DNA of 64,000 nucleotides from NCBI RefSeq assembly GCF_003668875.1, contig NZ_RAWM01000013.1, positions 45,310 through 109,309 on the forward strand, read 5' to 3'. Source of the stretch: Corallococcus interemptor (GTDB lineage: Bacteria > Myxococcota > Myxococcia > Myxococcales > Myxococcaceae). Within the stretch, counting starts at the first letter, position 1; each line of letters opens with the position of its first letter. Shown here one piece after another: positions 49,143 to 60,163 of the stretch. The notes under the pieces were generated by a model, which was given only the letters and a program-made list of their open reading frames with translations, ran no database searches and had not been told where the DNA came from. A program made the position numbers and the translations under genes.

Positions 49143-49577
49143 TCAGGCGGGCAGGACCGCGATGGCCTCCACCTCGAAGAGCATCCCGTCCAGTGCCAGC
49201 CGGGAGACGGGAATCAGCGTGCAGGCCGGCTTCATGCCGCCGTTCCAGGCCGCGTCCAGTTCGGGGCCGATGATGCGCAGCTTCTCCTCCGTGTGGTCCA
49301 CCACGAGCATCGTGAGTTTGGCGACGTCACCGACGCCCGCCCCCACGGACTCGAGGGCCGTCCGCACGTTCTTGAAGGCCTGCCGCACCTGGAGGCGGAA
49401 GTCGGGCTCGAGCGCGCCCGTCTCATGCTCTCCCCCCTGCCCCGCCAGGAAGACCAGCCGGGAGCCGGGCGCGACCTGCGCCACGTGGGAGAAGCCATAG
49501 GGCGCCGGGTCGAACAACCCCTTCGGGTTCGTCAGCACCACGGTCGGCGTCTTCGAGGAGTCTGAGCGCTGTCCCAT
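49143..49577 (-). CDS. RidA-family enamine/imine deaminase-like protein
   Basis: The 144-aa protein has the RidA/YjgF core: VVLTNPKGLFDPAPYGFSHVAQVAPGSRLVFLAGQGGEHETGALEPDFRLQVRQAFKNVRTALESVGAGVGDVAKLTMLVVDHTEEK and a C-terminal CTLIPVSRLALDGMLFEVEAIAV. The typical active Arg of RidA (in CTRVxxxxLP...) is replaced here by a leucine-containing CTLIPV, so deaminase activity is uncertain. RidA homologues detoxify reactive enamines. It is a single gene between ManC and the divergent acetylation pair. Confidence 0.85.
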   Translation of the reverse strand: MGQRSDSSKTPTVVLTNPKGLFDPAPYGFSHVAQVAPGSRLVFLAGQGGEHETGALEPDFRLQVRQAFKNVRTALESVGAGVGDVAKLTMLVVDHTEEKLRIIGPELDAAWNGGMKPACTLIPVSRLALDGMLFEVEAIAVLPA

Positions 49578-49705
49578 GATTCAGCGTCTCCCATCCGGCC
49601 CGACGATGTGAAGGGGGCCCGGCCGCCTGCTCCCCGAGGGATGGGGCGCGACAATGTGGGCAGAGTTTTGACCCGCCCCCGAAAAGCCAGTCTCATGCCC
49701 GGGCG

Positions 49706-52441
49706 TTGAGCCTCAAGCCCACATCCACCGGATGGACGCTGGCCTTCACCGTGCTGCTGGCGGTGGGGTTGTCCCTGGCGCCATTGCCGGAGAAGTACCG
49801 CCCCCTCCCCAGCCTCCGTCAGGAAGGTTCGCTCGGGCCCAAGCTGGCGGCGCTCGTGCTGCCCGCGTCGCTGCGGGGCGTGAAGGCCCCACGTCCGCCC
49901 GCGGATGGCCTGGCGCCGGATGCTCCGCCCGCCGCGCTCGCGGAAGCGGACACCGCCGCCAACGACACGGATCCGCAGGCGGGCCCGCAGGTGGGGGAAG
50001 CCCTCGCTGTCCCCGGCATCGGCCTGGAGGAGTTGAGCGCCCCCACGCTGGCGACCGCGCGGGAGCTGGAGGCGCTGCGCGAGCGCATGGGCGCGAAGCA
50101 CGTGGACATCGAGCTCAACTGCCGCAAGGCGCGCGCGGACGGCTCGTGTGAAGAGGACGGCCTGGCGCCGTTCATGAAGGCGCTGGGAGATTTGCGCGCG
50201 GACGCGCGGCGCACGCCGGTGCGGGTGGTGCACCTGGGCGATTCGCTCATCGCCTCTGACTACATCACGGACGTGGTGCGCGACCGGCTGCAGGAGCGCT
50301 TCGGTTCGGGCGGCCCGGGCTTCCTCTACATCCACCGGCTGGCGAGCGCCGGCCGCGCCACGCGCGCGGGCACCGCGAGCACGGACGGCTGGAAGATGGA
50401 GCGGCTGGTGGACACGCACTGGCCCAGGGACCGCGTGGGCTGGACGGGCGTGGCCTTCTCCACGAGCGGCCCCGCGCAGGCCACGCGCTACTCCGTGGAG
50501 GGCGCGCGCGAGGCGGAGCTGTTCTTCCTGGCGCAGCCCGCGAACGGCTCCGTGCAGGTGGCGGTGGACGGCAAGAACACGCAGCGCATCCAGACGCGCG
50601 CGTTCGGGCCCAAGGCGGAAGCGGCCTTCGCGCGGCTGAAGATTCCCGAAGGAGCCAAGACGCTGACGCTCACCGCCAGCGGCAAGACGGAGCTGCACGG
50701 CGTGTCGGTGGAGTCGGGCACGCCGGGCGTCGTCTACGACACGGTGGGCCTGCTGGGCGGCATGGCGGAGGTGTACCTGCGCGCGCAGCCCCAGGCGTTC
50801 CGCGCGCAGCTCAAGCACCGCAAGCCGTCGCTGGTGGTGTTGATGGTGGGCGGCAACGAGGCGTTCTTCCTCTCGCGCGAGCGCACCACGCTGGACGAGG
50901 TCCGCTCGCAGATGAAGGAACTGGTGTCGCGCGTGCGCACGTCGGTGCCGGACGCGGCGTGCCTCGTCATGTCGCCCATTGACGCGGGCGTGCGCACGCT
51001 GAGCGGTGAACTCATCACGCGCCGGCACTCCGCGGAGGTGGCGGAGGTGTTCCGTGAGCAGGCGCGCGCGGGAGGCTGCGCCTTCTACGACACGCTGGCG
51101 GCGATGGGCGGCGAGGGCTCCGCGCTCAAATGGCTGGAGTCCGGCCTGATGCTGGAGGACCTGGTGCACCCGCGCGTGCGCGGCTCCAACCTGTTGGGCC
51201 ACCTGTTCGACCTGGCGCTGCAGCGGGCCTTCGCGCGCACGCATCCGCCTCGCGTGCCGGGCGCGGATCCGACGGGGCTGCAGAACGCGACCCCGGCGCT
51301 TCAGCACACGTTCGCCTCGCTGGCCCGCCGCGAGTCCGGCGCGAAGCTGCGCGTGGGCATCGCGCAGCTGGGCGCTTCGCACACGGCGGCGCACTCCTTC
51401 TCCGACAAGGTCCGCGACGCGCTGACGAAGCGCTTCGGCGACGCGGGCCGGGGCTTCATCGCGGCGGGCAAGCCGTCCTCCCGGCTGGAGGCGGCGCACG
51501 TGACGCGCACGCTGGACGGCGCGTGGACGGTGGAGGACGCGAAGGCCACGCCGGGAGGGCTTTGGGGCCTCACGGGCATCCGCGCGGTGGGCGCGCCGGG
51601 CGCGAGCCTGGGCATCTCCTTCTGCGAAGGCTGCGCGGAGGACAAGGACCGCCAGGGCCGTTTGGATTTGTACGCGCTGGACGCGCCGGGGGCCGCGGCG
51701 CCGGAGATCACGGTGGACGGCGAGGCGATTGCGCCGGAAGCGCCGCCGCCGGAGCCGCTGACGCAGCCCACGGTGCGCATCCGGTCGTTCCCGGTGACGG
51801 GCGTGGCGCACTCCGTCCAGGTGAAGGTGCCGGAGGGTGGCGGGAGCGCGACGGTGCTGGGCGCGTCGCTGGAGTACGACACGCCGGGCCTGGTGTACGA
51901 CGCGCTGGGCTTGCCCGGGGCCACGGCCTTCACGGCGCGGGACATGGATGCGCAGGCGATGGACGCGCAGCTGACCGCGCGGCGTCCGGACCTGCTGGTG
52001 TTCTGGTACGGCACCAACGAGGCGGAGCTGCCGGGGCTGGACGCGAACGGCCTGCGCCAGGACTACGCGGCGCTGATTGCGCGGATGCGCAAGGCGACGA
52101 ACGCGGAGTGCTTGATCATCGGACCCACGGACCGGCTGGCGCAGGACTCGAGCGGCCGCTGGGACGAGGCGCCGTCCCTTTCGAAGGTGCTGAACACGCT
52201 GCCGCAGGTGGCGAAGGACGCGGGCTGCGCGTACTGGTCCGCGCGCGCGGCGATGGGCGGCGAGCGCTCCATGCAGCGCTGGCAGCGCCAGCCGGTGCCG
52301 CTGGGCCACGCGGACGGAGTGCACCTGACGCCGCAGGGGTACGCGGTGCTGGCGAACGCGTTCGTGAAGGACCTGATGGCGGCGTACGAGTCCACGAAGA
52401 AGGGCGGCGAGCCGACGGCCTCCGCCGCGGGAGCGCCCTGA
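49706..52441 (+). CDS. Tandem SGNH-hydrolase-like protein of the O-acetylation pair, 911 aa
   Basis: TTG 49706 gives MSLKPTSTGWTLAFTVLLAVGLSLAPLP, a signal anchor. The protein repeats an SGNH/GDSL-like fold. Copy one (about 165-510) has HLGDSLIASDY (S180), VGGNEAFFL and EDLVHPR (D485, H488). Copy two (about 545-905) has LGASHTAAH (GAS, S558), WYGTNEAE and ADGVHLT (D870, H873). In the second copy the GDS block is GAS, but Ser and Asp/His remain. AlgX/PatB-like SGNH proteins transfer acetyl groups delivered by the MBOAT partner. The next gene starts three bases later, making a clear operon. Confidence 0.82.
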   Translation: MSLKPTSTGWTLAFTVLLAVGLSLAPLPEKYRPLPSLRQEGSLGPKLAALVLPASLRGVKAPRPPADGLAPDAPPAALAEADTAANDTDPQAGPQVGEALAVPGIGLEELSAPTLATARELEALRERMGAKHVDIELNCRKARADGSCEEDGLAPFMKALGDLRADARRTPVRVVHLGDSLIASDYITDVVRDRLQERFGSGGPGFLYIHRLASAGRATRAGTASTDGWKMERLVDTHWPRDRVGWTGVAFSTSGPAQATRYSVEGAREAELFFLAQPANGSVQVAVDGKNTQRIQTRAFGPKAEAAFARLKIPEGAKTLTLTASGKTELHGVSVESGTPGVVYDTVGLLGGMAEVYLRAQPQAFRAQLKHRKPSLVVLMVGGNEAFFLSRERTTLDEVRSQMKELVSRVRTSVPDAACLVMSPIDAGVRTLSGELITRRHSAEVAEVFREQARAGGCAFYDTLAAMGGEGSALKWLESGLMLEDLVHPRVRGSNLLGHLFDLALQRAFARTHPPRVPGADPTGLQNATPALQHTFASLARRESGAKLRVGIAQLGASHTAAHSFSDKVRDALTKRFGDAGRGFIAAGKPSSRLEAAHVTRTLDGAWTVEDAKATPGGLWGLTGIRAVGAPGASLGISFCEGCAEDKDRQGRLDLYALDAPGAAAPEITVDGEAIAPEAPPPEPLTQPTVRIRSFPVTGVAHSVQVKVPEGGGSATVLGASLEYDTPGLVYDALGLPGATAFTARDMDAQAMDAQLTARRPDLLVFWYGTNEAELPGLDANGLRQDYAALIARMRKATNAECLIIGPTDRLAQDSSGRWDEAPSLSKVLNTLPQVAKDAGCAYWSARAAMGGERSMQRWQRQPVPLGHADGVHLTPQGYAVLANAFVKDLMAAYESTKKGGEPTASAAGAP

Positions 52442-52444
52442 GCC

Positions 52445-53917
52445 GTGCTGTCCCACAGCCTCCAGTACGTCGTCTTCGTCATCCTGGTGTTCGCGGCCTA
52501 CTGGGCGGTGCACCGGTATTACTGGCCGCGGATGCTGTTGCTGCTGGCGGCCAGCCTGCTGGTCTACCTGTCCTTCCTCCAGGTGCCGCTGCTGGCGTTC
52601 GTGGGCGGGATGCCGCCAGGCGCGCTGGTGGTGAAGCTGGTGCCGCTGTTCATCTTCGTGGCCGGCGTGACGGTGGACCACCTGCTGGTGAAGGGAATGG
52701 GGGCCACGGAGCGGCCCGGGCTGCGCAAGGCGCTGGTGGTGCTGTCCATCGTCTCCAACCTGGGGCTGCTGGCGGGCTTCAAGTACCTGGAGCTGCTGCG
52801 CAGGACGGTGTCGTCGCTGTTGGGGCCGTGGGGCGTGGAGGTGCGGCCGGAGCCTTTCCATCTGTTGTTGCCGGTGGGCCTGTCGTTCTTCGTGTTCCAG
52901 TCCATCAGCTACACGGTGGACGTGTACCGGGGGAAGGCGAGCTCCGAGCACTCGTTCGTGGAGCACCTGCTCTACATGCTGTTCTTCCCGCGCGTGTTGA
53001 GCGGGCCCATTGTCCGCGCGTCGGAGCTGATGGCGCACTTCCGGGAAGTGCCCACGCTGTCCTCGGATGACGGGAACAAGGCGCTGTTCCGCATCGCCGT
53101 GGGGCTGGTGAAGAAGCTGGTCATCGCGGACGTGCTGGGCAGCGGCATCGTGGATCCGGTGTTCGGCAGTCCGCACGCGTACTCGTCGGCGGAGTGCGCG
53201 GTGGCGGCGGTCGCGTACACGCTGGAGCTGTACTACGACTTCTCGGGGTACTCGGACATCGCGATTGGGGTGGCGTCGCTGTTCGGGTTCAAGTTCCCGG
53301 AGAACTTCGCGCGGCCGTACCTGGCGAAGAACCTGTTCGAGTTCTGGAACCGCTGGCACATGAGCCTGTCCTCGTGGCTGCGGGACTACCTGTACATCCC
53401 GCTGGGCGGCAACCGCCGGTCGAAGCCTCGGGTGTGTTTCAACCTGATGATGGTGATGGTGCTGGGAGGCCTGTGGCACGGGGCGGACTGGCGCTTCGCG
53501 GTCTGGGGCGCGGTGCACGGCGTGGCGCTGTGCGGAGTGCGCTGCTGGTGGTGGTTCAAGGGCAAGGAGCAGGAGCCGGGCCCGGTGCGCGTGGCGTTGG
53601 GGATGTTGGCCACGTTCACGCTGGTGGTGTTGACGCGAGTGGTGTTCCGGGCGCCGGACATGGCGCACGCGGGAGAGTTCTACGCGCGGATGCTGGCGGG
53701 AATCCCGGGCCTGGCCAACGTGGGCCCGCTGGTGTGGAGCATGCTGGCCATCGCGGTCATCGCGCACACGCTGCCGATGAAGCTCTACGACACCGCGGCG
53801 CTCGTCTTCCTCAAGATGCCCGCGCCCGCGAGGGCCGTGGTCCTGGTGCTCCTGGGCCTCGGCATCCGCCAGCTCTCCACCCTGGAGACCCGCCCGTACG
53901 TGTACCTGCAGTTCTGA
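52445..53917 (+). CDS. MBOAT-family O-acyltransferase (AlgI-like)
   Basis: GTG 52445, 490 aa, about ten to eleven hydrophobic segments. Family signatures are SISYTVDVYRGK, FFPRVLSGPIVRASELM, YYDFSGYSDIAIGVASLFGF, NFARPYLAKNLFEFWNRWHMSLSSWLRDYLYIPLGGNR, and GLWHGADWRFAVWGAVHG with the catalytic His. AlgI-type proteins pass acetyl groups across the inner membrane for polysaccharide O-acetylation (established). Together with the double SGNH protein it forms an acetylation module, and nearby ManC and mutase genes supply sugar precursors. The glycan acetylated is unknown. Confidence 0.93.
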   Translation: MLSHSLQYVVFVILVFAAYWAVHRYYWPRMLLLLAASLLVYLSFLQVPLLAFVGGMPPGALVVKLVPLFIFVAGVTVDHLLVKGMGATERPGLRKALVVLSIVSNLGLLAGFKYLELLRRTVSSLLGPWGVEVRPEPFHLLLPVGLSFFVFQSISYTVDVYRGKASSEHSFVEHLLYMLFFPRVLSGPIVRASELMAHFREVPTLSSDDGNKALFRIAVGLVKKLVIADVLGSGIVDPVFGSPHAYSSAECAVAAVAYTLELYYDFSGYSDIAIGVASLFGFKFPENFARPYLAKNLFEFWNRWHMSLSSWLRDYLYIPLGGNRRSKPRVCFNLMMVMVLGGLWHGADWRFAVWGAVHGVALCGVRCWWWFKGKEQEPGPVRVALGMLATFTLVVLTRVVFRAPDMAHAGEFYARMLAGIPGLANVGPLVWSMLAIAVIAHTLPMKLYDTAALVFLKMPAPARAVVLVLLGLGIRQLSTLETRPYVYLQF

Positions 53918-53931
53918 TGCTGCAGGTTCGC

Positions 53932-54369
53932 TCAGGGCATGTACGGATATCGCGCCAACACCCTTCCCTCGGGTGAGACGGCGTACAGCTCGAATTCGTC
54001 GTACGCGAGCACCGAGCCGGGCGCCCAACCGCACTTGTCGGGCCGTGGGTTGATGCGGACGAAGTAGATCCCTCGCTCCTCCCCTACGATGACCTCCATC
54101 CCCTTCGCCGAATAGGTACAGCTCTTGGCGTACTCCTTGGGGTAGCGGGAGAGGAGCCGCTGTAACGCGGCGTGCGCGGCAAGGACCGCGGGCCCGTCCA
54201 GGGTCGCCAGGGGCTGAAGGTCGTCGGGCCACTGGATGCCTTCCGCACCAACTGTGGCGGCGGGAAACGCGGGGTTCCTCACGATGGAATGCGCGGGCCG
54301 GGCCGGCGGCTCCGTTCCTCCGTCCTGGAGAAGCGACACGAGGAGAAGCAGTGCGTGGGGTCTCAGCAT
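53932..54369 (-). CDS. Small secreted protein, 145 aa, unknown
   Basis: ATG 54369 (MLRPHALLLLVSLLQDGG) has GAGGCG upstream; a longer start at 54393 is possible. The hydrophobic first 14 residues act as signal peptide. The rest includes LQRLLSRYPKEYAKSCTYSAKGMEVIVGEERGIYFVRINPRPDKCGWAPGSVLAYDEFELYAVSPEGRVLARYPYMP, a compact beta domain with two Cys that may form a disulfide. No family recognised. It lies convergent to the MBOAT gene and divergent from the histidine kinase. Confidence 0.7.
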   Translation of the reverse strand: MLRPHALLLLVSLLQDGGTEPPARPAHSIVRNPAFPAATVGAEGIQWPDDLQPLATLDGPAVLAAHAALQRLLSRYPKEYAKSCTYSAKGMEVIVGEERGIYFVRINPRPDKCGWAPGSVLAYDEFELYAVSPEGRVLARYPYMP

Positions 54370-54476
54370 GGGCGTCGCCTCGAGTTGAGCCATGCCCCGT
54401 CTATCACCGCAATGTGTGAACGCGCGGCCTGGCCTGGCGGGAACTCCAGCGGCAGTGGGTATATGAACAGCGCACC

Positions 54477-55693
54477 ATGCGCCGTGCGCCATCCATGCGC
54501 CCTCCCCCGCCTCCGTTCCGCTTCCGCCGGCGACTGCTGGCGGTGATGCTGCTCGCGGGACTCATCCCACTGGCACTGCTGGGTGCCCTCGCCCAGAGCG
54601 TGCTGGACCGCGTGCTCTCCATCTCCATCGCTCCCGTGGAGGCCGTGCTCGACAACGTCTCCCACGAGCTGAGCCGCAGGGGACTGCCGCCGGATGCGCT
54701 CGACGAAGCACGGTTGAACCTGGCGCAGGCGGAGCTGGCGCGACGGGCCCTGGTGCGCCGCGTGCCCGTGTTCATCGCCGCGGTGGGCGTCATCGCCGCC
54801 GTGGTGCTCACCGTGTCCGCCGTGCTCCTGGGCCGCGTCCTCACGCGCCCCATGGCCACGCTCCTGGACGGCATGCGGGCCTACTCGCGAGGCGACCTGT
54901 CGGTCCGCCTGCCCGTCCCCGAACCCGCGCGCGACGAGCTCCAGTTCCTCCTGGGACAGTTCAACCGCATGGGCCAGGAGCTGCTGGAGCAGCGCGAACA
55001 CCTCAAGGCCGCCGAGCAGATCGCCGCGTGGCAGGACGTGGCCCGGGCGCTCGCCCACGAGCTGAAGAACCCCCTGACCGCAATGAGGCTGTCGCTCGCG
55101 CGTCTGTCTCCGCGGGATGCCGACACCCCGCCCGACCCGACGCGGCTCGCCGAAGCCGTGGCGCTCCTCCAGGAGGAGGTGGACCTGCTCATGCGCATGA
55201 CCCAGAGCTTCTCCACCTTCGCGCGCCTGCCCGCGCCCCGCTTCCAGGACGTGGCGCTGCGCCCGCTGCTCGCGGAGGTGTGCGCGCTGTACTCGGGCAC
55301 CTCCCCCGTCCCCGTGGTGCTGGACCCCGGCGACGAGGTGTCCCTGCGCGCGGACCCGGACGGACTGCGCCGCCTCTTCGGCAACCTGGTGAAGAACGCC
55401 ACCGAAGCCTCTTCTCCCGACGCCCCACCCGTCCACGTGGCGCTGCACCGGGCGGAGGACGGCCGCGTGCACGTCATCGTGAGCGACGGCGGCAGCGGCG
55501 TCCCGGGCGTGCTGGAGGGCCCTGCCCTCACCCGAGGCCTCTTCAGCACCAAGCCCGAAGGCAGCGGGCTGGGCCTGCCCATCGCGCAGAAGATCACCCA
55601 CGAACACGGCGGCACCTTGAGACTGGAGCCCGGCGCCCGGGGCGGCACCCGGGCCCAGGTGGTGCTGCCCTCCGACGCGTCCCAGGGGGCCAC

Positions 55694-55697
<4 letters not shown>
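54477..55697 (+). CDS. Sensor histidine kinase (NtrY-like), 406 aa
   Basis: Two membrane helices (LLAVMLLAGLIPLALLGALA and VFIAAVGVIAAVVLTVSAVLLG) flank a short periplasmic loop, so it senses outside or in the membrane. HAMP (TRPMATLLDGMRAYSRGDLSVRL) precedes the H-box ALAHELKNPLTAMRLSLARL with H194, then N-box NLVKNATEAS, G1 SDGGSGVPG and G2 KPEGSGLGLPIAQKI. It is a complete kinase. Its stop overlaps the start of the NtrC-like regulator (ATGA), making a cognate pair. Confidence 0.93.
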
Positions 55698-57049
<1,352 letters not shown>

Positions 57050-57184
57050 GCCGCGATGTCACGGCCACAACCGCCCGATACATCCGGATGTGTCCATGAC
57101 ATCCGCCCGCCTGCCCGCCCTCCGTGGTTCCGGGCACTTGCCGTGAGCCCCCACCTGGAACGAACCCTGCTCCTGCTGCCCGTC

Positions 57185-59479
57185 ATGAACCGACTCGCAC
57201 TGGCACTCTGCTTCCTCTCGCTCACGGCCCTGGGCCAACCTCCATCGGAAGGCGAAGCCGCTTCGGAGGACTCCGTCGAATCAACGTGCCCGGAGGGCTT
57301 CAACACCGACGAGGGCGACCTCTCCGACTCCACGGTGCTCGGGGCCATGCAGGTCGAGGTCGACGGCCGGGGGCTCGCGCCCACGGGTCTGGAGCTTCAC
57401 GGGCTCCAGCGGCTCACGGATCCGCAGGTGCGCAAGCTCGTGGGCGCACCTCCCGCGGACACGTCGCGCCCCCTGACGGCCACGGAGGTGCAGCCCCTGC
57501 TGCATCGCCTGGCACGCACCGGACTCTTCGCCCGCGTGGAGCCCCGCGTTCGCGTCAGTGAACAGGGCCCGGCCGTGCTCGACGTGACGCTGGAGGAGAA
57601 CCCCACGGTCACGTCGGTGGTGGTCGAAGGACTCCAGGACCTCCAGCCCCAGGAGCTGTGGGGCTCGCTGTTCGAAACGTCCTCCCGCTCCGACCCGGAC
57701 TACGACGATGACGACGACGTCACCACCCTGCGCATCCGCACCCGCGACGGGAGCTTGAAGGTCGTCAGCCCGTGTCCGCCCCCGCACCCGCCGCGTCCCT
57801 GGCTGGCGAGGAGGGAGGGCGGAGCCTTCCGTCCCGGCATCATGCTGGGAGGCCTGGACGCCGCGCTGGACCGCGTCCTCAAGACCCTCCGCGAGAACGA
57901 CGGCTATCTGCTCGCGACGGTGTCCGCCACGCTGTCCCCCGAAGGCCAGCTGACCCTCACGGTGGACGAAGGCCAGCTGGAGTCCGTGGAGGTGCGGGGC
58001 GTGGACGAGGCCATGGCCACGCGCGTGCAAGAGGCCCTCGGGCTGCGGCCCGGCGACGTCTTCCTGCGCAGTGATGCCCGCCGCGCCATGAAGCGGATGG
58101 AGTCACGGCTGCCCTTCCTGCGCGCGGTGGACAGCGAGGACCTGGACGAGGAGCGCACGGGCGTGCGCATCGTCGAGGAGCGCGGGACCGACGGCACGCG
58201 GACCTACCGCACGCAGGAGGAATCGCGGCGCAAGTCGCGGCGCCGCGAGCGCGTGGACTTCGAGGTGGGCTGGGCCCGGATGTTCAACATCGAGAGCGAC
58301 GTGGCGAGCGACGGCCTCACGCTGGAGGGGAAGCGGCTCATCGTGCACGTGCGTCCGCGTCCGCCGGACCTGGACGTGGATCTGCTGCCCGTGCACACGC
58401 AGGTGACGGGCTTCGCCCCGGGGCTCAAGGCGAGCCTGCGCATCTTCGACTCGCGGGACCGCGTGCACACGACGCTGGAGGGAGCGTTCTTCATCCCCCT
58501 GCGGCTGGGTGGGCAGCGCATCCCGGGCGACCCGGAGGGCACGCGCCGTCAGCGCCACGTCAACCTGCTGGGCGGAGCCAAGGTGCAGCTGCCCTCGCTG
58601 GGCATCGAGGAACTGGGCGCGCAGGTGCATGACTTCATCGACACGCTGGACCGCTGGCGGCTGGGGGACTTCGACTCGTACTTCTACTCGTTCCTCATCA
58701 ACCGGCCGGACCGGGACTACTTCCGCCGCGAGGGCTTCACGGCCTTCGCCACGTGGCGCTGGGCGAAGTCGTGGCTCGCGGGCGTGGAGGTGCGCGGTGA
58801 CACGCTGGGCTCGCTCCAGTCGTTCACGCCGCCGCTGAGCCTCTTCCGGAGCGACGACCCGCCGTTCCCGAACGCGCCGGTGAACGAGGGCCGCTTCCGT
58901 TCAGCGGTGGTGCGGCTGGAGTACAGCAGCGCCGCGGAGCGGGGCACGCGCGTGGGGTCCCTCTTCCGCACGCCGGAGACGGCCCTCTTCGAGCGCCATG
59001 ACAACTGGAAGCGCGAACCCTTGCTGCGAGGCTTCGTGACGCTGGAGGTGGGCGAGGGCCCGGGGGCGGGCGGAATGGACACGCGCTTCTGGAAGCTGGT
59101 GGGCGACGTGGCCATGGACCTGCCGATGAAGTGGGACACGGGGCTGAGCCTGCGCCTGCGGGCCGCGACGGGTCACGACCTGCCGCTGCAGAAGCAGGAG
59201 GCGCTGGGAGGTTGGAGCGCGCTGCGAGGCTTCGGCTTCAAGGAGTTCCGGGGCGGAGACAGCTCGGTGCTCGCGAGCGCCGAGTACCGCTGGGACTGCC
59301 TGGGCGTCTTCGCGGACCTGGGCTCGGTGCACGCCGCGAGCGCGTGGTCGGACGCCAAGTTGAGCCTGGGAACCAGCCTCCACCTCGGTGACGCCGTGCG
59401 CTTCGAGGCCGCCTGGCGCATTGACGAAAGAGCCCGGCTCGCGCCCGAGGCGCGCCTGCTGTTCAACCGGACCTTCTGA
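57185..59479 (+). CDS. BamA/TamA-like outer membrane protein with POTRA domains, 764 aa
   Basis: ATG 57185 (MNRLALALCFLSLTALGQP) gives a signal peptide; upstream in-frame codons lack a leader. Residues 55-340 contain POTRA-like repeats (LELHGLQRLTDPQVRKLVGAP, VVVEGLQDLQPQELW, LESVEVRGVDEAMATRVQEALGLRPGDVF). An Asp-rich insertion (SDPDYDDDDDVTT) lies in the second. Residues 370-764 are a beta-barrel with alternating strands and end in RLLFNRTF, a terminal Phe as in BAM clients. It belongs to the Omp85 superfamily and may insert or export outer-membrane proteins. Its partner protein follows after three bases. Confidence 0.88.
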   Translation: MNRLALALCFLSLTALGQPPSEGEAASEDSVESTCPEGFNTDEGDLSDSTVLGAMQVEVDGRGLAPTGLELHGLQRLTDPQVRKLVGAPPADTSRPLTATEVQPLLHRLARTGLFARVEPRVRVSEQGPAVLDVTLEENPTVTSVVVEGLQDLQPQELWGSLFETSSRSDPDYDDDDDVTTLRIRTRDGSLKVVSPCPPPHPPRPWLARREGGAFRPGIMLGGLDAALDRVLKTLRENDGYLLATVSATLSPEGQLTLTVDEGQLESVEVRGVDEAMATRVQEALGLRPGDVFLRSDARRAMKRMESRLPFLRAVDSEDLDEERTGVRIVEERGTDGTRTYRTQEESRRKSRRRERVDFEVGWARMFNIESDVASDGLTLEGKRLIVHVRPRPPDLDVDLLPVHTQVTGFAPGLKASLRIFDSRDRVHTTLEGAFFIPLRLGGQRIPGDPEGTRRQRHVNLLGGAKVQLPSLGIEELGAQVHDFIDTLDRWRLGDFDSYFYSFLINRPDRDYFRREGFTAFATWRWAKSWLAGVEVRGDTLGSLQSFTPPLSLFRSDDPPFPNAPVNEGRFRSAVVRLEYSSAAERGTRVGSLFRTPETALFERHDNWKREPLLRGFVTLEVGEGPGAGGMDTRFWKLVGDVAMDLPMKWDTGLSLRLRAATGHDLPLQKQEALGGWSALRGFGFKEFRGGDSSVLASAEYRWDCLGVFADLGSVHAASAWSDAKLSLGTSLHLGDAVRFEAAWRIDERARLAPEARLLFNRTF

Positions 59480-59482
59480 GCC

Positions 59483-60076
59483 ATGGGAAGGCACGGAACA
59501 CAGAGCAGGCCTGGCGCGGCGCTCATCGTCGCGGCGTGCCTGCTCACGTCCGGAGCGCACGCGGAAGAGGCCTCCGCCGCGTGCACCGCGACGCTCTCCG
59601 GAAGGCGCGTGATGGTCCGGCCGGAGGCACGCGCCTTCATCTCCCCGGAGCTGGACCGGCTGGTGCGGCTGGGCCTGGCGGGGAAGCTGGAGGTGGAGCT
59701 GACGCTCTGGAAGCGCCGGGCCTTCTGGTTCGACGCGAACCTGGACAGCGCGCGAATCACGCAGGTGCTCGCCTTCACACAGGAGGGCTACGTCCTGGAC
59801 GGGCGCGAGCTGACCGGAGGCGTGGGCACGCTGGAGCTGGAGCGGGTGGCCTGGACGCTGGATGCCAGGCCCGAGTCCGACGAACACTTCGTCGTGCAGG
59901 TGGAGGTGAGGCTCCAGGTCGTGACGGCCACGAGCCTGGGCCGCATGGCGCGCTGGCTCACGCAGGGAGAGCCCACGTCCTCCGGCACACCGGTCCTGAC
60001 CAGCCTCCTGCGCTCCGTGGCGGAGGACCTCGCGAGACAGGCCTCCGGTCGCTGCGACGTGAGCCGCCAGCCCTGA
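59483..60076 (+). CDS. Secreted DUF4390-like protein, 197 aa
   Basis: Start ATG 59483, three bases after the Omp85 gene. A signal peptide (GAALIVAACLLTSGAHAEEA) is followed by TLSGRRVMVRPEARAFISPELDRLVRLGLAGKLEVELTLWKRRAFW, a beta-rich domain similar in outline to DUF4390. In Betaproteobacteria DUF4390 genes lie beside NtrY/NtrX (known gene-order link); here the same trio of kinase, regulator and this type of gene occurs together. The DUF4390 match was not verified. It probably acts in the periplasm with the Omp85 protein. Confidence 0.6.
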   Translation: MGRHGTQSRPGAALIVAACLLTSGAHAEEASAACTATLSGRRVMVRPEARAFISPELDRLVRLGLAGKLEVELTLWKRRAFWFDANLDSARITQVLAFTQEGYVLDGRELTGGVGTLELERVAWTLDARPESDEHFVVQVEVRLQVVTATSLGRMARWLTQGEPTSSGTPVLTSLLRSVAEDLARQASGRCDVSRQP

Positions 60077-60163
60077 GCCGAACGCCGCCGTTTCCGGTGC
60101 GTCGTGCTTGCGGTACCGTCATGGGTGTCGTCGTGCGCTCGGTACGGACGGCGATCTCCTGCC

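Noticed and set aside
49532..54232. Very long open frame (about 1566 codons) on the minus strand opposite the SGNH/MBOAT genes
   Set aside because: It is a shadow caused by extreme GC3 bias. Its translation is Arg/His/Ala-rich with no domain, while the plus-strand genes have clear families.
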